Source of the DNA: Serinus canaria
Lineage: Eukaryota > Chordata > Aves > Passeriformes > Fringillidae
Direction: 5' to 3'
NCBI RefSeq assembly: GCF_022539315.1
Contig: NC_066316.1
Location: 97,582,179 to 97,646,178 of the forward strand
DNA: 64,000 nt
In this document: positions 24,401 through 36,400 of the stretch, piece after piece
Position numbering within the stretch: the first letter of the stretch is position 1
How the letters are laid out: every line of letters begins with the position of its first letter
Notes under the pieces: model-generated
Database searches by the model: none
What the model was told of the DNA's origin: nothing
What the model saw: the letters and a program-made list of their open reading frames with translations, nothing else
Program-made: the position numbers and the translations under genes

Positions 24401-27400
24401 TGCTTAAAGTAAGTGCAACTCTGTTGCATTAAAAATGTATTTCAGCTGCAGTAATTTTTCAATCTGATCTTCTACCACATTCTAGCCATATACTAAGAGT
24501 AGAATTAACAAATAGCTCCTATAAATTGTTTCCTATAAATTTGACCAGGAAACAATGGACCATGTACCTAAGAGACAGAGGATACTGCCATACCATGCTG
24601 TCATAAACAGTGTCTGTGAATAACTTCATTCACAGTGAGAGGTCACAGGAAACATGTAACAAATATAAAGCATAAAAGCAAGTGTAGCCTATTCTAACAA
24701 AGGTTCCGAAGAACAAATTGTTATGAGACATTGTCCAGATGGCAGCTGGATTATCCACTTTAGGGAAGTTCAATGAATGTACAACTTCAGAGACTCCAAC
24801 CTTAAGAAATAAAAGGTGGTGCTTCTGTGAGAAGACAAACTTGACACTCAAAGGTTACAATTTCAAATAATGGGTACAGTTCATTCTCTGGCAGAGTTCA
24901 AAGAAATCTAGTAGAAGCTGAAAGTAGTCCTAACCTCAAGGAGCGAAGGGCAAAAAGAAAAAAATAAGAACCTGTAAAAAAACCTGTATACTCCACTGAA
25001 TCTGAGAAATGCATATTTTACACTAATATTTAGCAACTACCTTATGTTATTCTATTTAGCCTTATATAAAACTACAACTAAACTGACTGTAAATGTGTGT
25101 TTTAAATCAAACATCAGATTGTAAAAAAACCAAGATCCTTAATGCACACTTTAGTTAAATATATTTGTTATATATATTTACTATTTGTATTTTAGACAGG
25201 AGTTCAACACTGCAAAAGTAAAAATTAAGTCACTTTTCAAGTCAGGAACTGAAGAGTTAAAGAGTGGCCTACTTCAACACTTCAATCTACAAAATAAAAA
25301 GCCAAAAGAGAATGTGACATAGATTTAAATAAAACACACAGCTGATGAATCACATGAAACAAATTAGCTGATTTTTAATGCCAGCTCTACTTAAGTCTGA
25401 ATGCGAACAGTGTTCCGAATGCGATGAACAAAGCTACTGTTCAGAAGCCAATAGCCCACTGCTGGTGTGCAGATTGAAGTCTCTATTCTAACCTCCTGAG
25501 CTCAATGTCTTAAACTACGCCTTTGAAAGAAATATTTATGTAAATGATAATCTTTCGGCAAAGAGCCACAAAAACCATACGTGCCTGCACTTCTCAGATA
25601 AAAAAATAAAAGGTTAGCATTTAAAGCACTTTAGAAGTTACTTTTTCTAAAATACAAGCATGCAGATCTAAAAATAAAGCACTGTGAACACACTTTTTTC
25701 ATTCTGGGGCTAGATTCCTGAGGCAAAAGGATTATTTTTTAAATCAGAAACATCAGAAAGTGTCAGTGTTACAGACCGTCTGTTTCCAGGAGAAACTACT
25801 TGAATTTAGAAGGAATGAAGCTAAAACAAAACATTTCATTGATTGAAGCGAACCTTAAAAATTCATTCCACTACTCTACACATCGCTTTGCCATGAGCAG
25901 CTGAAATTAAAAACTGCTTTCATTTGGGAGTAAGTTACATTACAACAACGATGAATTGTTCCTGCCTTTTTCCTCAAATATAGACAATTTCGCACAAGTA
26001 CACAGAGGCACATCATCTTATCTTTCATTCTGTAAATTAGATTCACATTTGTTCTAATTATGTTCACTTTGTACTTCCATGACTAACTTAGAAAATAACC
26101 AGCCACGGTCTGATAGTGTGTCCAGCACTGAATGTTGCCAGCACAGCTCAGAGGAAGGTGCTAAGCTGTTGCACCTATTGACCATCTCCTTCACTACCCT
26201 GCTAGGTGCTGGCAAAATGGCAACAGCCAAAATTACCCACCTTAAACCGCACTGGAGGCTGCACTGGAGGTGCCCACATGGCCTATGCCACTGGTTATGT
26301 CAGGCCCTGGAATATGTCAAAAGGATTTACCCACTTCTTCCCCCAGCCAGGGCTTTTGGGGCAGGCTGGCTCTGACCCAGTGTAGATGAGTAACCAAGCT
26401 GTTACTGACATGAGCTGTGAGAAGCCACAATGCAGGGCTCTCCTGCCTGAGCCAAGAACAGCTTTTAAGCTCAGACCTTTGCCCTTGGTCCTCCTCCGAG
26501 CTACATCTATGCACCTTTAGTCTTGACCTTGACCACTGGCTTAACTTCCTGCCTTGAGCGGTGCCTTGTGGCTACACACCACAGGGCTGTTGGCTGTCCC
26601 TGGTCCGTCAATGAGCCTGCTCTGCTTTTCCTGTCTGGCTACCGAGGGATGCTCCCCTTGCTCACAGTGCTGTGCCTGCCTTGCAGCCCTCCTCAGCTCC
26701 CAGCTCACCCTCGCTCATGGAGCAGAACCCTGCTGTTCCCACACTGATAGAATGTTGACTTCTTCACAAGCCCTCATACCCCAAAGGGCTGTTCTCTCTG
26801 CTCTTTCCAAACCTCTCTACCTGAAAGTAAAAACAAAAAAATGCTTCAAACTGATCTTTTGCACACGTAATTTTTTTCTTCATGTGTTTTACAGGAGCAA
26901 GCAACTGCATGGACAAGAGTAATTTAACTTTCTCACTCCATAAAAAGCAAATTACCTAATTAATTGCTATTAAATAATAGGGCAACAGAAGGCATGAGCA
27001 TGAAGGCATGTCATGTTTTATCTATCATGGGCTTTTTAATTTTTTCCTCTCAAGATAGTACAAGTCAAAAAGGTTGCTTAAAATAATGAAACAATTTGTC
27101 ATTAAAAATGAGAAAAAAAATTCTACAGGTTTGATGCTGAGAAACACAAAACTAGAAAATCTTGGCCTCTATGGAATGCAATATGAAATTTTGATGCTTA
27201 ACAGTCTGCTAATTTGATGTCTGATCTCTAATACCTAATAATCAAATTTTATGCTTTGCACTGAAGTGACTTAGCCCACTCTTCTCATGTCTGGTCAATA
27301 TAGTGACAGTGTTAAAAGCTCTCGCACAAATCGCTCCAGGAACTTTGCAGTACTTTCAACATATCGGCAACTGTGCTACAAATATTCTCTCAAACTGAAA

Positions 27401-30400
27401 ACTGCAACAGGTCACTTGGACACTGCAAAAGAACATTCGTTTATACGCCCATTCATATAAAAATAGGAACAAAAAGCCATCACACACTCAATAATATAAC
27501 ACAAGGGAACAAATGCTTTATCCTTATAAAGACCAAAAAAAGAGAATGCTATAGTTTGATATATCTATGTAGACAAAAATTCAAGTCCCCTCAGCGCATA
27601 TTAAGCAGAAGAGACTTCACTGAACAGATGCAATAGCTATTTAAAAACTCCTATTACCATAGGTATTCAGGAAAGCTTGATTTGCAAAACTGACTCTATT
27701 CAATTCAAGAACCAGCAGATAAATCACCTCTCCACCTCTCCTCCGAAAGTGTTCCTGCTTTTGATCATTTCAGAAAGAAAAAAAACCCATTCTGATGCTT
27801 AAAAGATTGGTATTTATTAAACTAATCTCCCACACCCAGTATCACCCACTGTCACTGAGCCATATTAAAAAGTTCTGTTCTTTAAACAACTCTCTGGCAT
27901 ACTTTATGATTAAAATAAAGTGTTAAAGCAGTTACAAATGCCCGGATTCATTCACAGCTTTATGGTGCTATTTGAATTACAAAAGGCAAAAGAATTTTAA
28001 AAAAGGTGGGCATCAACCACCTACTACTCAACTGGTACATTGCCTTTTAACATTGAGACCACATGATTAGCACAGTAAGAAACATAATAACTTTATGTGC
28101 CCTGCATTTTAAGTATGAAGCAATAAAAGGAGACAGAAAAACAAAAAGCAGGTTAAATATTTTAGAAGTAATGCCTCACTGTGAGGTCTACAATACTAAA
28201 TTGTCTGCTTAAAGGAAGTGATTTATTTAAACCTGGCCTGGGCAAAGATGATTGCAGAGAACATTATCATCAGAGTGATGAATGTGGCACCTTCCACAGA
28301 GTTTTAATTTTTAATTTCTATAATAACTAAATAGCTACACTTCTTAAATTAATACATCAATAGGCATTAAGCAACTCACAAATCCCTCAGAAGTTCATCT
28401 CACCCTTTTTCTTAAAAGGTATTTAAACAGTGTCAAAACTGGAATTAACATAATAACCTTCCAGAAAAGTTACATTTCAATGATCTTGCTCAATTTTAAC
28501 ATTTAAATTTTTACAGAATTGCTGAAAGCATGTAACATGCTTTTCTAAAAGAATAATTCAATAGATATTTGTCTAAAGCACTGTAATGAAAAAGTAAACA
28601 GATAATGCTTATCTTCCATTTTTATTTTACTTTTCTTCTTACTAATGTATATTAACAAAAAAACTCAAATGATTTAAACAAAAGCTTTTAGCTCAACACA
28701 TAATTGCAACAAAATTACAATAATTGTACCAATTAAAATAATCCTGAATGAACAGTTTGTCATCTTAATGTTCCAATGGTTTATAGAAGGATCTACTTAA
28801 TTAGCTGAAATTGCTTTCCAATGTTAGTATCAAATGTCATTTGTTAAAAGTTGAACGATTTTGAAAATAATTTAACAAAGCAATTTTACAAAACACCAAG
28901 AACCAACATTTTCTTTTCAGCTGAATAAAGCAAGCAGATGTGTCATCAAATTGCTATAAAAATAAATGAGCCTTTATATGGAGAAAAATAAATTTTACTA
29001 CTAGTGCTACAGAATACTATTTTTGTATGAAATCAAATTCTTTAATAAAATAATTTCATATCATTTATATCTTGGTGATATTTTTAGTATGCTACAAAAA
29101 TACTTTCTTAAATTAAGGTAGTCAAGAATCAAGGAGAAATATTCCACCGTACATGAAACAGAAAAATGTTTTAACCTGACTAAGTGATTTCTTTATTTGA
29201 TTACTATGGGTGTATTACACAAGAGATCTAAATCTATCAGGAAAACATGGCACCACTGAACCCATGTTATAGAACTCCAAATCCATAGTAATGAACTGCA
29301 GTTTCACTTATAAGTCAATTTGTTTCTACCAGATTAATTTCAAGAAAAAAGGAAAAAAAAAAGAAAGAAAAACCATTCTGTGGTTGATTTCAAGAAAGAG
29401 TAACTCCACTAAGGACTGGAAAAAAACCCAAGCAAAATCATATACCAGTGCTGAAACTGGACTGGAACTAAAAAAATTAAGAAACAACAATTCCTTCTAT
29501 TATTGATAAATTAGACAAAGCATATATTCCACAATCCATCCCTTGGAATGGTGTACAAGTTTCAAAAGCATTAAAATGAAATTAATGCATGAGCTATGGC
29601 TCGCTTAGATCCTTTGATCCCCCAACCCCTGCAACCCCCTCCCTCCTTCCCCGAAAAAGAAAAAAAGAAAAAGATGCTGAATTAAAGAAAGCTGTTATGC
29701 TATTCTTCTAAATTTGGTGTGTTCTGCCTCGGCATGTTGTATTGCCATCCAATTTGCCATCCATCATAGGTAGGCATGCACACATATGTGCACAAAGACT
29801 TTATCACAGAGGTTAAATTAAGCCCAAGTGATGGATGAATTACACGTTGCTAAGTTTTAAATAATGGTTACCTACAACTCTGAGAAAAGTATAAACATTT
29901 ACTTGTTCTGAGAAATCTCTTTTTTCAAAATCAAAGTGTTCTTGATTTCCATAGTTTCCCTCAGCTTCCCAAAAACCATATTTTCAAGGAGATTAAGGAA
30001 GGATGGAGATCGTAATCTGAACAGATGGCTCATGAGTTTCTTCTATCCTGAGCCAAGCTCTTCTGTTCTAATATTTTTAATAAATATATAAAAATAGTCA
30101 CAGAAATTTATGGACCATCAGCTATTTGCAAATATCCTTACAAAAAATCTGAAAGTTCTGCCTTAATATTCCAGTTTGCTCAAAGCCCCTGTCTTAACAC
30201 CCCAGTTTGGTCAAAGTTCGGGCAAAGAATGACAACTAGGACTGTCCCCCGTGACATCAAGCCCAAAAAGCAGATTAACATCAAAAGCAGCCAGTAGGAA
30301 GCACCTGAACACCTGAACTCTGTAGCACTAAATAAATTGTATATTCAGTCATGGGGGACAAGCACCCTCCACTCCCCAGCATCTTTATGCACTGATCTCA

Positions 30401-33400
30401 TGGTCTGGTATCTGAGTATGACCATAAGGAAATTCTCATGGATTGTCATCAACTTCATACTGACTTTTTTCTTTGCAAACGGCCCTCTGTAACATTAAAC
30501 TGCTCTGGTTGCCTGCAACGCATTCCCTGCCATTTTCTTTCCAAAGGCCAACTGGAACTTTTCTACCATGGCCTTCCTTGCCTGCTGGACAACACATCTT
30601 GCTCACCAGCTCCAGAAGGTTCCTGCAACCTGTCAGGCATCCTGTCCCAGCACTTGGTACAACTAATTTAGACATATTTATCTTAGAATTAAAGTAGCCC
30701 TTTTTGCTGTACTTTGTGCTGAACCTCATTTTATCCTCCTGCTTCAAACATGCTCAAACCACGATTTTTGTCCTTCAGTTACTGACTGAACAGGTTCTAG
30801 GTGCAAGGTAGGCCTTGCTTTAGCAATTCTGTGCATTCACAACAGAATTGTTTCACAGCAGAAGCATTGATTGCACAGGACCTTCAGGGGTAAAAATTCA
30901 TAGTCCATAGTTTTTCAAGTGTCTAGAAATTTACAATAATTTTCTGAAATGCCATACAAGACATTCTTGAACTCAAGAGGCATCACTTTCAATTGTATAA
31001 ATCTTACAGTCCAGCTACTAATAGCTGTAAGAAGGGGCAGACTGGTAAATCTGCCACATCTAGTAGAGAACAGGTTCGCTCATAGATACAGAAACTCTCC
31101 CTAATGCCTCTGGAAGGACAAAAGCCTCCAGAAGGACAGGCAAGAGAGTTACACAATTACTTCAGTGATTTCTAGGAACATTTTCCAACTGACAAAGTAC
31201 TGCAGACTTTGATTTCTGCCATGATAAGAACGAAACAAAGAGATAAAGTATGTTCAGCATTATCAGATTATCTTATTTAGTGAGGCAATATGATGAGCAA
31301 AGGGACTGGGAAGACATTTCTTCTCATACAATCAGTTTTAATAGCATGATTTTTGATTAACATGGTGGTAATATCAATCCCTGACATATCTCATCTTAAG
31401 AAGTAAAAAATATCAAGAAACAAAGACAACCAAGACTCAGAGCCTTAAATTGAAATGAAAAAATTAGGACTTTTGGGGAAAAGGAAGAAATGAATCAAAT
31501 GTCTTAAGAATGAGGGCTGGAGAAGAGAGGAGAAAGTCTGGCAAAACTGGGAGTCGTCACTGCTTGACGTGAGACTACAGCTTTCCTCGGCCCCTTAAAT
31601 ATATCTATTCTGGTACAATCATTTTGAAATGCGATGATTAGAAACTCAGTCTTTAGAACTTAGAAAAATCACAGATTTGTATAACACAATACATTCTGCC
31701 CTTCCATTGATTTGTTGTTTTAGGGAACTTCTAAAGACACTGTTTCATTTTCTGACTGAAGTGGGGCACAAAACATTGTTCAGAGAAATCAGCAACAACC
31801 GATGAATTCCTTTCCTTACCCCAGATTTACTGCCCACTACTGTGTTAGCAGGATTATAGATGAGATTATTTTCCCCATTAGGGTATATACCTATATGCAC
31901 AATGACTTTGATCTGCAACTTACTCACAGCTACTTCCACAACCCTCTGTGAAACTGTTATCGTTTCTCACCAGACACATACGCCTATCTTTTGCTTCCTT
32001 CTTTTGTTTTCTTGGGGCAAACGTGCCTGTTATTATCTTAGATTTTAATACATTTAGATGTTCTAGATTAGGATCTTGCTTAAAATGTCTTAAATTTCAA
32101 AATACTTCCTTGTCTTCTTCCTATGTTCATGGACACTTTTGTGAATTCAGTTTTGTGAAATGTGTATTTTTTCTATAAAAGCCACAGTGACTTTTCCCAA
32201 GATTTCATTTATCTAGATCTGACACTGTCATTTATTCTGGTGTCATGGATGCTTTAGTTGCCTTCACAAGAGAGCACATTCTCATAGCTGGCTAATTTAC
32301 AAGTCTGAGAAGTCTCAGACATTAAACAGAAACTTGCTTTAATCTGACAACTTAATTCTCTTAGAAATTTATTTGCAGAAGGCCCACATATTTTATTTCA
32401 CTTCAGGGCTTTAAAAATTTGCCTTTTGCAACTTCTACAAACCACTCTGGTATTACACAAATTGACTCTTTACAGTAACATATAGGAGTATGCAGCATAA
32501 CATAAATGTAGAGAAATATTAACTCCATGTCATAGCTATAAATCAAATGATAAAGATAATTAAATTAGACCAGGATGGAGATATGGGTAATGACAACAGT
32601 GAGCTTGACCACCAAAGAACCTAAACACAAAAAGGGAAGGAGCAACAAAATCAGAATTAAGAGCTTAACCTGATAAGGAGAGAGACTACATGAAATTCCT
32701 GATGATGAGAAAAGGCAACACATTACCTGAAAGAGTAAATACTACTGCTAATAAATATACCAGGTGGAAAGCAAGACCAACCAGACAAGTAGACAGACAG
32801 AGGCTGAAATAAGAGGATAGAAGTGAGATGATACAGCAGGTCAGCTAAGGAAGTAAAAAGAGTAAAGACATTTTTCTTGAGCATATAAACTGAAACCCTA
32901 CAAAGCAGATTCAGCATTTTCTTTTCAAAATTTGCCACAGTGACAAAGCATGGGCTTGTTCCCCTCTAAAAAAGATTGAGAGCATAGAGTCTCTACCTGT
33001 TACCGTAAGATGTTAAGTGACTCCAGCTCATAAAGGTTCTTGACAGAGGTGTGCCTGTGTCACAAACTGAAGCTTAATTTTCTTTAGAGGATTGGGAGGG
33101 GGAGTTTGTCTTCTGTTTTGGGTTGGTTTTTTTGTGGTTTTCTAATTGGTTGTGTGGTTTGGTTTTTTTGGTTGGTTTGTTGTTGTCATTGTTGTTGGTT
33201 TTGGTTGTTGTTTTGTGGGGGGAGTCTGTGTTTCTTTGCTTTTGGTGGGTTTTTTTCTGAGGGTGGTTTCTCTGTTTGTTTATTGGGACTTTTGTTATAG
33301 ACCCTGGAAGAAAGTTCCCAATATGATATTCAGTAGGTTTTTCATCTCTGCATAGTATGAAACAGGAAATACACACTTTTCCTGACAGACCTGGTTTCAT

Positions 33401-36400
33401 ACTCATCAATTTAGTCATTGATATTCTTCACAGCATCTATAGAAAAAGACAAATTTACTTTCCCCAACAAGCCTTCATAATAAGAATATATTAGCTAGCC
33501 TTATTTTTAATGACAAATTGAAGCACAGAGATAAAAAGCATACTTATTTAGTTACCAAATTGAGGTATCCCTTTTTTTCCAGAGTACTCCACCAGATGAA
33601 AGCAGAACTCTCAGTAGCTCCAGATATAGCTCTGAACACTGAGTACTTAGCAATACCAGCCTACAGAACCATAAACTGTACACCACCTCCCCACGGGGGC
33701 ATGAATACTATCCAAGTGAAAGGTACTATAGAGGTGACTAGTCCAGCATCACAGAAACTCTGACTAAAAGTCGTAGAACAGCGTTTAACTGTCTTACTTT
33801 AGTTATTGCATTCAACTCCAAAAGACAGCACTGCAATGTAACAGAAAATGGCCTTCTCTTTTACTACAGTTTGCAAAATTAAATCCTGGACATTACAAGA
33901 TGGGAATCTCGTGGAGGCAAAATAGCATATAATCATGGAAATCATATACCATCGTGCCTGCACAGAGGAGAATTAACTAAAGACTATATTTATTCTTTTG
34001 CTTCTTAGTGCTTGACTACCAGATTCTTTTCGTTTTCCCGTATTTTTTGTATGTTGTGAAAGTATCGCTTTCTCCGGGAAACAGCGAGCCAAGGCTCTGG
34101 CGCCAGCGCGCCCCGCGGCTGTGCCGAGCCGGGAGCGCCACCTGCCGGTACCGCACCGCGCTGCACAGTCCCTGCAGCACCAGCGCCGCCGGGGGGCAGC
34201 TGGGGACAGCCCGCCTCGGGGACACAGCTGGGGACAGCCCGCCTCGGGGGGCACAGGCGGGGACAGCCCGCCTCGGGGGGCACAGGCGGGGACAGCCCGC
34301 CTCGGGGGGCACAGCTATAGGGCAACACGGGGTTAACTGCCCCCTTCTCCCCCCACCGTTGCACCCTCAGCGCACACAGCGACCATCTACAATAACTCCT
34401 CCGCTGAAGGGAGCTGTAACTGGCCAGTCCAGCGTGGTCACCCTCTGCTCCACACCGTCTGCAGTGGAGGGGAAGGCGATGGAGAGTTCTCACTGCAAGG
34501 GAATCCTTGTGATTCGAAAGCTTTTTAACACATGATCTTTTAAATTTGGAAAAGCAACTGTAATATCAAAGAAGTCTCTTTACACAGAGAATGCGATCAA
34601 GTGTGAAACTCTTACATTTAACACAGAACCTACAAGATTCCTTTTATCGACGAAATGTCCAAGCAGCAACCCTAAAGCTGCAGTGTCACTATAGAAAGCA
34701 GTTTGACAAAAACTATTCAATACTAGGAAAACTATATTCTTGATTCTGGTCTAAAATATTAAGATATTTTTTTTAAAAACCCTGAAGAACAAAAAGCAGA
34801 GAACAACAAACTCAATACATGAACATGCTAGATAATTATCAAAATCTGCTACCAATTTATGAGACTCCAATGGGAAAGCTACTAATAATACTACAAACTA
34901 ATAAAATTTAGAACACTGTAACAGAAGTTTTAGAAGAGGAACTTTGAAATGATAGCAAAACAGTTATTTGAGTCAAGTTACTTTTAACAGTTGCATAAAA
35001 TAAATAGCAATGACACTGAAAGGATTACTTTGGATAAAACAGAATTTTTGGAGCTCTATATAATCCCAGAGAAGAGTTCACAGACCTTTTCACATTCAGC
35101 ATATGGTAAAGATGATCATTCAAATCACCAGACAGATGAGACCTCAGCTTTGTCAATACTTCAGGAGAGTTACATATTTAGTTCCTTACACAGGTTCAAT
35201 AGAAGGGGCTGAGAGGCATCAATTCTCTTTATAAGCATGCAGCAATATTATTGTTAGAAAACTTTTTTCTTTAATTGTTAAGAAGCTAAAGAATTGGTCA
35301 TGTTTTCATTTTCCTTATTTTTCTGGTATTGCAGGTAGAATACAAACAGCTTTCCTTAAAAGATGATGATCACCTTCCCTTTTCCAATACATTGTACAGG
35401 GTTCTTCACTCTTTCTTTCCATTATGTACTCTGGTTTTAAACACTAAAAAATTACCTATACACTTGTAATTGTCAGTTATGAACTAGCAGTCTACTCAAG
35501 TGGCTGTATCACTTCCAAACACCCTGCATAGCAAGAGGTGCAACATAGCAGCAGTCATGAATCTCCTCCACACCCTAACTAATCAACCATAACACGCTCC
35601 AGCAGGCACTAAGCATCAACAGCTCAAGTGTTTGTGCTAACAACAAACAATCCAGAACCCAAGTAAGTAATTCAAATTCACTTGTGAATGTCCTTTTCTT
35701 TTATTTATGTTGGTTTACTACAATTTAACATCCATAAATACTGCAATTACTAGCACCCATTAGGGAATATAAACCAGGTCTCTTATACCCCCTCTTTATC
35801 AGAAGACAAACATTGTTTTGTCTTGAAGACAGCTTTGGACTTCAGTCATCCCAAAGTGATTTATTACTCTGGATGCCAATAATCAGAAAACTGTAATGAG
35901 TTTGTTGGGTAAATACTGAAAATATAAAATTGTGAAACATGCTATACAAAAATCCGAACAAAGAGAAGTCTGAATAAAAAACATGATAGGAAAGGGAATT
36001 CCTGATGATTTTGAATTACTTTACTTAGCTGATTACATAAACATTTGTGATACTAATTGTGTGAACACACAGCGGAAAGATGGGTTCCCTGTGCTTTACC
36101 TTTGATGTCACAGGTATATTATATTGACAGTAGGAAATGCAAAACTCAAAAACTGGGTCCATACTCTAGAGGAGGCTGTTTCCTAATCATGCACTTAACT
36201 TACCTGTGAAGTCTGGTATTTCTAAAGCCATCTTCCAGCTTAAAGCCAGTCAATTACTTCAGTCTACTACTTGCCCTCTTCATCTGTCTTAATCCTCGGC
36301 CTCATCATGGCCAATCTACTCTTATCCCTCTACCTTCTGAGATTTCTGTGTTCAGATCCTAACTGCACTTCAACTTTTCTAATACAACTCATTCAATCTT

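Noticed and set aside
33074..33418. 114-codon minus-strand frame rich in Lys, Thr, Asn and Gln
   Set aside because: Translation of the GT/T low-complexity tract; composition alone explains it.
34005..34535. Long open frames on both strands (up to 175 codons) across the GC-rich block
   Set aside because: They are products of stop-poor GC-rich minisatellite sequence; every frame shows repeated G-T-A-R-L-G-G or P-R-R-A-V-P-like units, and no known domain or consistent start exists.
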